From the NCBI GenBank assembly GCA_035295665.1, contig DATGIQ010000470.1, positions 1 to 22,326 on the forward strand: a stretch of DNA of 22,326 bases. The letters run 5' to 3'. Numbering within the stretch: the stretch's first letter is position 1; every line of letters starts with the position of its first letter. The stretch comes from DATGIQ01 sp035295665. GTDB lineage: Bacteria; Planctomycetota; Planctomycetia; Gemmatales; Gemmataceae. Shown one piece after another: positions 16,701 through 22,326 of the stretch. Under the pieces are notes generated by a model. That model ran no database searches and was not told the DNA's origin. It saw nothing but the letters and a program-made list of their open reading frames with translations. Position numbers and translations under genes: made by a program.

Positions 16701-17702
16701 CAGCCGCCCAGCTGGCAACAATGGTTCGAGGATGCCCTGGGGATCCGCGAGGAGCACATTACGAGAATGGTCTGGCAGGACCCCGCACGTGGTCACACGG
16801 TGCAGATCATTACGGGGCTTACTCCCCGCGAGATTGTCCAGGAGGAGAAACCTTCCCTTCCGGACACCCCCCTCGCCCTGGGCTATCTTCACGAACGGCC
16901 ACGAACACCGACCATTGCAACGACAAGTCTCGAGCGCCTACGCCAACAATGGCGAGACAATCGGTGGGAATGGTGGCTCCGATATCGATTGCATTTGGCT
17001 CCGCGGGTCGCATTGCCCTGCCCCGACCTGGCGGGCGGCAACGCGGAATCGGATGGACCGAATCTAGGCACTGTGATCGGAACGCTGGTGCACCGCCTCT
17101 TCGAGATGCCCACGGCCTTGCGGCAACTGCAACGGGAGGGATTACGGCAGCTTATCGAGGCGATGGCGGCCAATCTGCTGTTGTCGCCGGCGTCACTTAC
17201 CGGCGCGGCCGATGCCGAAGGGTTGAGCATTGCCGATCCGAAACAGGTCCGGAGCGTGACCGACGCCGTGGAACAGATTTGGCAGCGTCTGCATGCGGCA
17301 GACGGAAGTGGAAAAGCGGTTCGGGAATTGCTCGAAGCGGCCGGCGATCCCGAAGTGCCGTTCGTCCTGAAGCTGGGACGATGGCAGGTTTCCGGCCGCT
17401 ACGATAAGCTCCTTCGGAAGAACGGCGGATTGGAAATCGTGGACTGGAAGACGGACAAGGAAAGCGATCCCGCCACGATCCTCCGACGGCATGAGCCGCA
17501 AATGAGGCTCTACGCCCTGGCCCTACACTGCACGGGCCAGGCCGCCACCGTCAACGGCAAAATCCGCGTGCATCTGGCCATGTTGCATCCCCTGGTCGTC
17601 GCGCCGTTGAGCTTTTTGCCTGCGGACCTCGAAGTCTTCGGGGGCGAGTTGGCAGAGGAACTGCGGCAGATGGATGGTGATGAATTCCGCAGCGATCGGT
17701 AG
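13725..17702 (+). CDS. addA: AddA-type UvrD/RecB family helicase-nuclease subunit
   Basis: This 1325-residue superfamily 1A helicase carries a C-terminal nuclease. Walker A is ANAGSGKT (36-43), motif Ia is ITFTRKAA, motif II is LDEFQDT (Asp409, Glu410), motif III is VGDPQQSIYRFR, and motif IV includes ENYRS. Motif V is TVHAAKGLEF and motif VI is LFYVAATRAKERL. The nuclease has SGRYDKLL (Asp1227) and VDWKTDK (Asp1240, Lys1242). With addB it would unwind and degrade broken ends up to a Chi-like site and load RecA. The length is close to that of other AddA proteins. The start is either GTG 13725 or ATG 13749; a GAGAGA sequence 8 nt before the ATG favours the latter. Residue numbers assume 13725. 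Confidence 0.94.
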   Translation: MANRETRFMRRTDNFRRFNASQRHALDTCRNLAVRANAGSGKTSVIVERIVQLLAKSWDEADPLSLSNIVAITFTRKAAGELQERLAESFRQLARGTLDPDEQAYWSARLEELPRAMVGTIDSFCGRLLREFGMHERGVTRVESDFEPVEGYEEEVLKREAINRVINRLSSTTSGDTDPELQAQIEACRWWAMHEGYAALMDHLQALLNHLLDPETIIQAHQGLPPAAARVEEEWTNSPVARRLGEERAALQGQLNALLRDLSGRKKMGASLAKLATGAAEVIEALHSGSRAGDEQALHALRDALLTKEGTPRKMGLDSVAGQLVPLQEAWRPLLENHDFDFEAEVWAREAADRLVRLLEPVHAEYRWLCQAANRFDYLTLARRMRDLLKTHPNIRKQLKQRYRYIMLDEFQDTNHLHWEILAWLVGSGPDGPLDRDRLFLVGDPQQSIYRFRHADVSVFHRVQDHIRQWNQQHGHADRPTLYDLCPDSVPSRPEQRLGLMPLAENYRSLTPMPLALMDRVFRYVFDPSVHGLDLERNAFEIDYQPLEAGLRVGNPPATGEVRYILPQEQSGDEAVEDGGQEQEEKPGSGEHLGSAQVRAVVDQLISLRGRPKITAQEHEPNTLDWCDMAVLLASRSTVLTELEKEFRSRRVPFVVTKGIGFWQRQEVRDVINLAGCLADSGNELALFAVLRGPAGQLSDTEILVLSQLGMGSLVRGLSQDLSAAEILSPSSMNGNSGSESVAAHRPVLSAAVRSALIATWRGFSAATKERLRRTAARLGQSPPGSWRRRVDRMAHADLLQRCLEESGAYAIYAAEDEGELMLANLDRLFALIRTQDVQSAPGLSRLARWLDDQMNNSLKEEQATLLPGSNAVQIMTVHAAKGLEFPVVAVMKLERRVDRPSNSRLLVKNGRERLLPQDAQSIPEPKAGTVAVVVRNPRRPREPYTPRLLRALQRLDRAQQLAESRRLFYVAATRAKERLILAGRQPSRPGRQPPSWQQWFEDALGIREEHITRMVWQDPARGHTVQIITGLTPREIVQEEKPSLPDTPLALGYLHERPRTPTIATTSLERLRQQWRDNRWEWWLRYRLHLAPRVALPCPDLAGGNAESDGPNLGTVIGTLVHRLFEMPTALRQLQREGLRQLIEAMAANLLLSPASLTGAADAEGLSIADPKQVRSVTDAVEQIWQRLHAADGSGKAVRELLEAAGDPEVPFVLKLGRWQVSGRYDKLLRKNGGLEIVDWKTDKESDPATILRRHEPQMRLYALALHCTGQAATVNGKIRVHLAMLHPLVVAPLSFLPADLEVFGGELAEELRQMDGDEFRSDR

Positions 17703-17710
17703 GGCCGCGG

Positions 17711-19363
17711 TTACGGCAAACGCTGGGCGATACCAGCCACGCTGCCGCGGTCGAAGGCATGCTGGCTCCAGCGCTGCTCCAATTCGGCAAAGCTTCGGTA
17801 GCCATAGTTCCGCTCCAGGGCCTTTTCATATCCATAACGCAGCCCGTCATGCAGGAACTGAGTGAATGTTAACGGCCCGCGCTGGTTGGTTAAGTATTCG
17901 ACCAGCGATACGCTCTGTGCGTAAAAGACGCGGATGTAACGCGGATCACTCGGGTATTGATCCTGAAACTGGACGAGCTGTTGCAAGCGAAAAACTTGCC
18001 CCGCCTGGCGACAGGTCGCGAGATTCTCCAGGTGACGTTCGATGCGTTCACGCGGCTCGGTCAGCACGGCCATTCCCTCGTCAGCCCAGCGCGGCAAAAG
18101 CTGCTCGCCGAATTCGCCGGCCAGCACGACATGGGTCGTCTCGTGAGGCAAAATGGCGGTGAGCATGTTGGCATCATCACTGTGCAGATAGATCCTGCGG
18201 ATAACGAGTCGGCCACTCTCCACTTTGAGGTACGAATGGCCGGGGGAATGGGACTGTCCGGTGTCCCGGCTGTAGTCCTCGGCGGTTGTGTACAAAAATA
18301 GGTCGCACTTGGGATTCCAGGCGTCCCCCGCGCCACCGAACCATTTCTGCTGCAAGTTGGCCCGTGTGCGCTCGGCCACCTGGGCGACGCGCTCGGCAAA
18401 CTCCGGCGCCTGGTTGTGGAAGATGCGGAAATTCGCACTTTCGGCCAGGAGCCAGCCATCCTTCCTGTCCGGCAGATGGCGAACCGCGATGGCCGGATCG
18501 CGCGGACTTCCCGCGGGGCCCGTACCGGCCGTGCGGCGTGTTTGAATCTCCGATAGGAGGTATTTGCCATACTCCAGCTTCGGAGCGAGATCGAGGGCCC
18601 TGCGGATTTCTCGTTCTAACTCCGCCCAGTTCGTCTTGGCGTCGGTATGATTGAGCTGCTCGACGACCCAGGCAAGTTTGCAGTAGGCCCAACGCTCCCG
18701 GCAGGCCAACATGCGGGTCGGATCGGCTTCGTAAGCCTGCTCATAGAGCGGCAGAGCTTCGCGATAACGGCGGTTCTCGAACTCCTCCTCGGCGCGGGCC
18801 AGGAGCTGATGGGCCCGGTCGTTCGGCTTGGTCCGGGCTTGCGATTGCTGGAAGGGATCGTCGTCCTCGCTCTTGAGACGCACCGTGGCCTGGGGCTTGA
18901 CGAGTTCCGGAGCCGCCGGCGAAGCAACCGGTGCGGGGGAGGCCGGCGGGGCAGGACCACCGCCGGCTACTGCTTTATCCAGAAAAGCCCCACGGTCGAG
19001 GATGTAGAGCCGCCGTAGATAGCGTTCCACCTCGGCATCCTGTTTCTTTAACCGTAATTCCTGGACATAGCGGCGATAGGCTTCTTGCAACAGCTTCAGG
19101 TACGTCTGATTGCCGTTGATCGCTGGGAGCTGGCTCTCCAGCGCGTCGACGGCGGCGCGGTATTCACCATGCAGCAGATGCTCACGACCTTGTTGCAGAG
19201 CCTTTTGGACCGCCAGGGTCGTCGCCAAGACGGCGTCGCGATTATCGCCGGCCGGGGCCGAAGTTGGGACCGCAACGCCGGCTGTCACAACGGTCGACGC
19301 GCACACCAATGCCAACAAGCCATCCATGGCCATGCATCCTTGCACAGGGATTTTCCAAGTCAT
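17711..19363 (-). CDS. Secreted DUF1570-like HETTH metalloprotease with TPR-like repeats
   Basis: The protein is 550 residues from ATG 19363, preceded by GGTGAG. An in-frame extension to 19405 is less likely. It starts with a signal peptide-like stretch (DGLLALVCASTVVTAGVAVPTSA). Helical repeats of TPR type follow (QQGREHLLHGEYRAAVDALE; RAEEEFENRRYREALPLYEQAYEADP), separated by a Pro/Ala-rich linker. The C-terminal half has HETTH (407-411), followed by DEGMA (Glu429). This gives the two His and downstream Glu expected of a gluzincin zinc peptidase, as in DUF1570 proteins common in planctomycetes. Substrate is unknown. The stop lies only 8 nt from the addA stop on the other strand. Confidence 0.8.
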   Translation of the reverse strand: MTWKIPVQGCMAMDGLLALVCASTVVTAGVAVPTSAPAGDNRDAVLATTLAVQKALQQGREHLLHGEYRAAVDALESQLPAINGNQTYLKLLQEAYRRYVQELRLKKQDAEVERYLRRLYILDRGAFLDKAVAGGGPAPPASPAPVASPAAPELVKPQATVRLKSEDDDPFQQSQARTKPNDRAHQLLARAEEEFENRRYREALPLYEQAYEADPTRMLACRERWAYCKLAWVVEQLNHTDAKTNWAELEREIRRALDLAPKLEYGKYLLSEIQTRRTAGTGPAGSPRDPAIAVRHLPDRKDGWLLAESANFRIFHNQAPEFAERVAQVAERTRANLQQKWFGGAGDAWNPKCDLFLYTTAEDYSRDTGQSHSPGHSYLKVESGRLVIRRIYLHSDDANMLTAILPHETTHVVLAGEFGEQLLPRWADEGMAVLTEPRERIERHLENLATCRQAGQVFRLQQLVQFQDQYPSDPRYIRVFYAQSVSLVEYLTNQRGPLTFTQFLHDGLRYGYEKALERNYGYRSFAELEQRWSQHAFDRGSVAGIAQRLP

Positions 19364-19463
19364 GATCTCACCGGCAGGTAGCCGGCGCTGGCAAAGGGAC
19401 CGCACCTAGGAAAGAATGCAGAAGACGAGATGGGGAACGGGTCCCTCCTCAGTCCGGGGAGCG

Positions 19464-19528
19464 GGAAGGCGCAAGGTTGGGTCGGCCTTCCACGTACCCC
19501 TGCCATCCTGGCGGGGTAGCTCACTACC
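19464..19528. other. Cluster of small hairpins in the divergent intergenic region
   Basis: The 340-nt gap between the divergent protease and aminotransferase genes contains three inverted repeats in a row. GGAAGGC (19464-19470) pairs with GCCTTCC (19485-19491). TACCCC(T)GCCA (19495-19505) pairs with TGGCGGGGTA (19509-19518). GGTAG (19515-19519) pairs with CTACC (19524-19528). The last two share bases and cannot form together. No known riboswitch or terminator pattern was recognised. On the minus strand the cluster is about 100-165 nt upstream of the protease ATG, so it may lie in its leader. Confidence 0.3.
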
Positions 19529-19603
19529 AACGGGCCCTAACGTAGGTTGAAGCACAAAAAATTGCAAGTCGAACTACCCGGCGTCCTGCCCGGCGAATGC
19601 GTC

Positions 19604-19631
19604 TTTACAGATCGGTCCCGCCCCGTACAAT
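19604..19631 (+). promoter_or_regulatory. Sigma70-type promoter of the aminotransferase gene
   Basis: TTTACA (19604-19609) and TACAAT (19626-19631) are separated by 16 nt, and each differs from consensus by one base. The predicted start near 19638 gives a leader of about 66 nt to ATG 19704. Confidence 0.6.
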
Positions 19632-19703
19632 GGGCGCGATCATGGCCACCCGGATCGCACACCTTATGCTCGGGCAATTTCCTTCCAATCTCGGGTGTCT
19701 CCC

Positions 19704-20972
19704 ATGAGGTACGCGGATTTCTGGACCAAGTTGCTCATTCGCACTGGCATCGCGCGCTTCCTTCCCACGGTGCAGCGACTGACCGACGGCGGCGGAGCGT
19801 ATCTGCATTACTACAGCGATCAAGTCCTGACCGCGCCCCTGACGGAGCTCCGTGAGCTGGCGGCCTACCAGGGTTTGCAAGGCCCTGATACCATCGACCT
19901 GACCTGGGGAGCACCCCGTTTTGACCTCGTCTCCTCGGGAAGCACCAAGCTGCCCGCTGATCGCAGAGGCTGGCCCTCGTCCTGGGGATTGCCCGAATTG
20001 CGCGACGCCGTGGCCGAAAAGTTACTAGCGGATCACTCCCTGGACGTCAATCCGGCCGACGAAGTGCTGGTCACGCATGGGGCGGCCGGGGCATTCAGCC
20101 TGGCTCTCGACACGTTTGTCAATCGCGGCGACCGCGTGGTTCTTTTCGACCCGACGTCGCCGCTCTATATTTTGAGCCTACGTCACCGGCGGGCCCGCAT
20201 TCGCTGGCTTTCCACCTGGATGGACAATGGCCGGACACGCTTCCGGCTCGATGCTCTGGCCCAGGCCCTTTCCGGGGCACGAATGCTGATTCTGACTTCC
20301 CCCGGCAATCCAACCGGTGGAGTGATTGCCGCCGAGGATCTGGAACAGATTGCTTGGTGGGCGGAGCGCAAAGATGTCCTGATCTACAGCGATGGCGTTT
20401 TCGCGCCCTATCAGTATGACGGTGTGCCGGCCAGCATCGGGCCGTTGGCCAAGGCGCGGCGGCGGACATTGACCGTCGGGAGCGTGAGTAAACAGTATGC
20501 GTTGGCCTCGCTCCGCGTTGGTTGGCTTGCGGGTTATCGCCACCTCGTCAGGCCATGCGCCCTTATGGCCGTCATGCGGAGCCCGTTCGTGCCGACCCTC
20601 TGCCAGCAAGTCGCCGTGACTGCGCTGCGGCAAAGCGATGAAGCTTTTCGGACCATCCGCACCACGTTTGAATCCCGCCGTCGCTACGCCTTCGAACGGT
20701 TGCAAGCGCTCGGCCTGGAGCCAGACTGGCCCGCCGGGGCTTTTTCCCTCTGGGTGCCGGTCCGTACGTTGGGGATTGGCGGACGTCGCTTTGCCGAACA
20801 GCTGCTGCACACCAAGAAGGTGTTGGTGTCGCCGGGATCGCTGTTCGGGCCCAGCGGCTCGGGACACATCCGGCTCAGCTACGCAACCGAAGATGGCCGG
20901 CTCCGCGAAGGACTGAGCCGGCTGACGGATTTCGTCGGCGGGTTGCGCGTTCCGATGCGGCATGCGGCATGA
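19704..20972 (+). CDS. PLP-dependent class I/II aminotransferase
   Basis: This fold-type I pyridoxal-phosphate enzyme is 422 residues from ATG 19704; an in-frame GTG lies at 19695. The cofactor lysine is in SVSKQYAL (Lys263). SPGNPTGG places the conserved Asn at residue 202, SDGVFAPYQYDG fits the Asp/Tyr cofactor contacts, and HIRLSYATED supplies the Arg that binds the substrate carboxylate. The N-terminal part has WPSSWGLPELRDAVAEKL. The amino acid substrate cannot be read from the sequence; aspartate/tyrosine-type aminotransferases are the closest pattern. The gene stands alone on its strand, with its own promoter, and converges on the cupin gene with a 16-nt gap. Confidence 0.88.
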   Translation: MRYADFWTKLLIRTGIARFLPTVQRLTDGGGAYLHYYSDQVLTAPLTELRELAAYQGLQGPDTIDLTWGAPRFDLVSSGSTKLPADRRGWPSSWGLPELRDAVAEKLLADHSLDVNPADEVLVTHGAAGAFSLALDTFVNRGDRVVLFDPTSPLYILSLRHRRARIRWLSTWMDNGRTRFRLDALAQALSGARMLILTSPGNPTGGVIAAEDLEQIAWWAERKDVLIYSDGVFAPYQYDGVPASIGPLAKARRRTLTVGSVSKQYALASLRVGWLAGYRHLVRPCALMAVMRSPFVPTLCQQVAVTALRQSDEAFRTIRTTFESRRRYAFERLQALGLEPDWPAGAFSLWVPVRTLGIGGRRFAEQLLHTKKVLVSPGSLFGPSGSGHIRLSYATEDGRLREGLSRLTDFVGGLRVPMRHAA

Positions 20973-20988
20973 CGAGGTTCCCGGCCGC

Positions 20989-21318
20989 TCAGCGATAATC
21001 TTCCCGCACCGGGTAGAAAATATCGAGTGCTTTGGCCGGCTGGTCCAGGACGATTACCTTGTGGGGGACATTTCCGGGAATGCGAAACAGCTCGCCCGGG
21101 CCCAGGGTTCTTTGTTCGTTGCCGATGTAAAACGTCACCCGTCCCGCCAACACCATCCCCACCTGCTCATGCGGATGGGAGTGCTCCGCCACGACCGCAT
21201 GCGGGGCCAGATCGACCACCGAGAGCATCATTTTTTCGGCACTGCATGTACGGATGTGGACGCCGGGAAAGATCGTATGGTGAGCAAATTCGGCGTCGGT
21301 GGGAAAATAGAGGCTCAC
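20989..21318 (-). CDS. Small cupin-domain protein
   Basis: This is a single-domain beta-barrel of 109 residues from GTG 21318. The first cupin motif is seen in HSHPHEQVGMVLAG, with metal-binding His residues and a Glu. The second is GPGELFRIPGNVPHKV. The sequence before the first motif is short. Small cupins act as metal-dependent dioxygenases or isomerases, or as ligand sensors; no choice can be made here. AAGGAG (21333-21328, minus strand) lies 9 nt before the start and supports it. It converges on the aminotransferase gene, which does not by itself imply a shared pathway. Confidence 0.83.
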   Translation of the reverse strand: MSLYFPTDAEFAHHTIFPGVHIRTCSAEKMMLSVVDLAPHAVVAEHSHPHEQVGMVLAGRVTFYIGNEQRTLGPGELFRIPGNVPHKVIVLDQPAKALDIFYPVREDYR

Positions 21319-21327
21319 GGCAGACGA

Positions 21328-21333
21328 CTCCTT
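21328..21333 (-). promoter_or_regulatory. Ribosome binding site of the cupin gene
   Basis: AAGGAG on the minus strand, 9 nt before GTG 21318, confirms this unusual start codon. Confidence 0.65.
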
Positions 21334-21360
21334 GTGTCTTATCCACAGTCCGGTTCATGC

Positions 21361-21443
21361 TGTCCGTTTTGCGGCGGCTCGCAGAACCGCGTGGTGTCCC
21401 GCCCCGCGCGGTTCTGCGAGCCGCCGCCAAGCCAAAACGGACA
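21361..21443. repeat. 83-nt imperfect palindrome between the cupin and STN-domain genes
   Basis: The left arm spans 21361-21391. It is matched by the right arm at 21407-21443, except for one 6-nt insertion (CAAGCC, 21428-21433) in the right arm. That gives 31 paired bases in two blocks (10 and 21), extended inward by a few pairs to a loop of about 9 nt. The ends are TGTCCGTTTT and AAAACGGACA. No T-tract follows on either strand, so it is not a standard terminator. It lies 66 nt downstream of the STN-domain gene stop and 42 nt upstream of the cupin start. It could be a 3'-end structure, a REP- or MITE-like element, or a protein-binding site. Confidence 0.75.
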
Positions 21444-21508
21444 CCCTCAGCCTGACCGCGTATTGGCCAACGTCTTGTTGGGCATTGTAGGAGCAGACAT
21501 GGTCGTGG

Positions 21509-22326
21509 TCATCGGAGCAAGCCGCCGCTTCCAAGCAGTGCGTGCACCTCGGCGCTCTGTTTGATCACCAGCGAGAGACTCGGGGCATGAAAGCTGATCG
21601 TACCGCCCCCGCCGTTGCTCTGCCAGCTGGACGGCTCGACCGACGATTGAATGAGTTCCATCAAATGTTTAACCGTTTCCATCTTTTGCATGGCTACGAT
21701 CTGCGGGTTAATGCTTGGTGGAACCGGAATTGGGGCGAGATTGCTGAATGCATTGGGAAGTCCGGCCGGCACATTGCTCAAGGAACCCATCCCCGCCAAC
21801 AGATCGCCAACATAGTAGCGGCGGACGGTCATCATCTCTTTGGCCCGTTGTGCCGACGTGGCCTGGATCGTTTCGTCCTTGATCACATACGTCATTCCCA
21901 GGTCGGCGAGGATTCGCCTCAAGACGGTGCGCACGGCCACACCCTTGACGTTCAGGGTGATAGCCGTATCGTAGGAGATTTCGATTTCCTTCATCGCTTC
22001 CCGGTCCAGCAAGATCGCCTGGCCGGTGTAGGTCTGAAGGAATTCGATGACATCCTCGAGCTTGGAGTTTCGGAAGTTGACCGAGATGGTCGTATTGAGC
22101 GCCCGGAGGAGGGATTGCTCCTTCGCAGTCAGAGGCACGGCCGTGGTGCGGCCCTTGGTCCGTTCCTTCCAATCCTTGGGGAATTCCACATCACCGCTGG
22201 GGAGGGTGGCGGCTCGATCGATATCTCGGAAGGCAGAGGCCAACTGCCGTTCGTGATCGCGCTGGAGCCGGCGCGCGTTGGCCACTTGGTCCGCATTGCG
22301 GGTTGCTTGTTCGGTGGCGTTGACCG
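21509..22326 (-). CDS. Secretin/TonB short N-terminal (STN)-like domain protein, partial
   Basis: The frame is open to the right edge, so the N-terminus is missing; 271 C-terminal residues are visible and the GTG at 22285 is unlikely to be the real start. The first part is helical and charged (RRLQRDHERQLASAFRDIDR). A domain with ISVNFRNSKLEDVIEFLQTYTG, EISYDTAITLNVKGVAVRTV and LGMTYVIKDETIQATS follows, in the pattern of STN or secretin N-terminal domains. These are common as repeats in planctomycete exported proteins. The C-terminal portion contains YYVGDLLAGMGSLSNVP and a serine-rich IQSSVEPSSWQSNGGGG. Function is unknown; a role at the cell envelope is inferred. Confidence 0.6.
   Translation of the reverse strand, partial: VNATEQATRNADQVANARRLQRDHERQLASAFRDIDRAATLPSGDVEFPKDWKERTKGRTTAVPLTAKEQSLLRALNTTISVNFRNSKLEDVIEFLQTYTGQAILLDREAMKEIEISYDTAITLNVKGVAVRTVLRRILADLGMTYVIKDETIQATSAQRAKEMMTVRRYYVGDLLAGMGSLSNVPAGLPNAFSNLAPIPVPPSINPQIVAMQKMETVKHLMELIQSSVEPSSWQSNGGGGTISFHAPSLSLVIKQSAEVHALLGSGGLLR

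Noticed and set aside
20972..20989. Terminator between the convergent aminotransferase and cupin genes
   Set aside because: The 16-nt gap has only a weak GCGGC/GCCGC pairing that extends into the coding sequence, which is too little to support a call.
21361..21443. Insertion sequence remnant
   Set aside because: No transposase fragment or target-site duplication is visible beside the palindrome, so calling it an IS is not justified.
1..22326. CRISPR array, tRNA, rRNA, prophage or toxin-antitoxin module
   Set aside because: No regularly spaced repeats, no cloverleaf or CCA-ended tRNA pattern, no rRNA-like stretch and no phage or toxin motif were seen in reading both strands.

Overview
The window looks like an ordinary stretch of chromosome from a GC-rich bacterium, most likely a planctomycete of the Gemmata type. 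This is an inference from three things: the DUF1570-like HExxH protein, the MoxR/DUF58/DUF4350/DUF4129 cluster, and the STN-domain repeat-type protein, all of which are common in Planctomycetota. No rRNA or tRNA gene allows a firm assignment. I found no CRISPR array, transposase, phage gene or integrase.

Layout. (1) Bases 1-427 hold the 3' end of a secreted, glycine-rich, LamG-like protein. It converges on a minus-strand operon across a perfect 15-bp inverted repeat (451-501). (2) The minus-strand operon at 5387-515 reads: polytopic membrane protein, DUF4129 protein, DUF4350 protein, MoxR AAA ATPase, DUF58 protein. All junctions overlap, and a good sigma70-type promoter lies at 5473-5501. (3) A second promoter points the other way (5537-5565) and drives a plus-strand translation and secretion operon: ffh, rpsP, trmD, rplS, yraN, tyrS. 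The rimM gene often found between rpsP and trmD is absent. (4) addB and addA (10485-17702) encode a complete AddAB-type helicase-nuclease, possibly with its own extended -10 promoter. (5) A minus-strand secreted HETTH metalloprotease-like protein with TPR-like helices (17711-19363) converges on addA. (6) A divergent region rich in small hairpins (19406-19703) leads to a plus-strand PLP aminotransferase (19704-20972), which converges on a small minus-strand cupin. (7) A long 83-nt imperfect palindrome (21361-21443) separates the cupin from the 3' part of a minus-strand STN/secretin-like protein that runs off the right edge.

How the genes fit together. The ffh-tyrS block supplies co-translational targeting (Ffh), ribosomal proteins S16 and L19, m1G37 tRNA modification (TrmD) and tyrosine charging. 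AddAB handles double-strand-break ends. The MoxR/DUF58 operon probably encodes an envelope-associated chaperone system of unknown client. I see no convincing new defence or mobile system. The least explained items are the 83-nt palindrome, the hairpin cluster near 19.5 kb and the client of the MoxR operon.
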